Positions 63,933 through 64,000 of a stretch of 64,000 nucleotides of DNA are shown piece after piece. Every line of letters starts with the position of its first letter. The stretch's first letter is position 1. A program made the translations under genes and the position numbers. This stretch comes from Eopsaltria australis (lineage: Eukaryota; Chordata; Aves; Passeriformes; Petroicidae): NCBI GenBank assembly GCA_034509425.1, contig JAVTVJ010000076.1:5580001-5644000 (forward strand), written 5' to 3'. Under the pieces are notes generated by a model. That model was not told where the DNA came from. It did not search any database and saw only the letters and a program-made list of their open reading frames with translations.

Positions 63933-64000
63933 TAACAGCACTGGAACAGGTTTCCCAGGGATGTTGTGGCATCTATACTTTCTAAAGCTGTTTGGACACA
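63933..64000 (+). mobile_element. CR1 3'-UTR fragment running off the window
   Basis: The sequence 'agcactggaacaggtttccc' followed by 'agggatgttgtggcatct' is the CR1 3' UTR block that normally lies about 100-150 bases before the tail. The element is cut by the window end. Confidence 0.78.

Noticed and set aside
1..64000. CRISPR arrays, operons, bacterial or phage systems
   Set aside because: The sequence is vertebrate in its repeats. No regularly spaced repeats, ribosome-binding sites or dense coding are present.

Overview
The window is AT-rich vertebrate nuclear DNA and almost certainly comes from a bird. Its recognisable content is CR1 LINE fragments, several ending in the avian CR1 tail of 8-bp units (attctgtg/attctatg), plus solo or degraded LTRs of endogenous retroviruses of avian type. 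There are no SINE arrays of mammalian type. Two LTR families resemble ones I associate with songbird genomes; that closer placement is recollection, not something shown here. I find no host protein-coding gene, exon, tRNA, rRNA, CRISPR array or bacterial-style operon. The longest open frame, 290 codons on the minus strand, is an antisense shadow of a CR1 reverse-transcriptase fragment. The window reads as a gene desert or part of one very large intron.

Layout. 1-9.7 kb: mostly unique AT-rich sequence with two plus-strand CR1 copies (about 1.90-2.62 and 8.70-9.69 kb). 9.7-24.2 kb: unique sequence with one weak old CR1 piece near 17.4 kb, a polypyrimidine tract at 14.8 kb and short hairpins. 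24.2-29.4 kb: a minus-strand LTR, an old CR1 relic and a well-bounded plus-strand solo LTR with a perfect 5-bp target duplication. 34.2-36.3 kb: a long minus-strand CR1 interrupted by an LTR. 38.4-41.7 kb: the busiest region, a plus-strand CR1 followed directly by a minus-strand LTR that is itself split by a second, CpG-rich LTR-like element. 42.9-43.5 kb: a collapsed CR1. 47.3-49.4 kb: a CR1 scrap and another minus-strand LTR. 49.4-59 kb: unique sequence. 59-64 kb: small CR1 pieces and two LTR remnants arranged as a possible collapsed minus-strand provirus.

Nothing here works together as a pathway. The window records layered insertions: old CR1, then younger CR1, then LTRs, then an LTR inside an LTR. 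Recognised LTRs are nearly all on the minus strand, which would fit a host gene transcribed on the plus strand, but no exon supports that directly. No new biological system was found.
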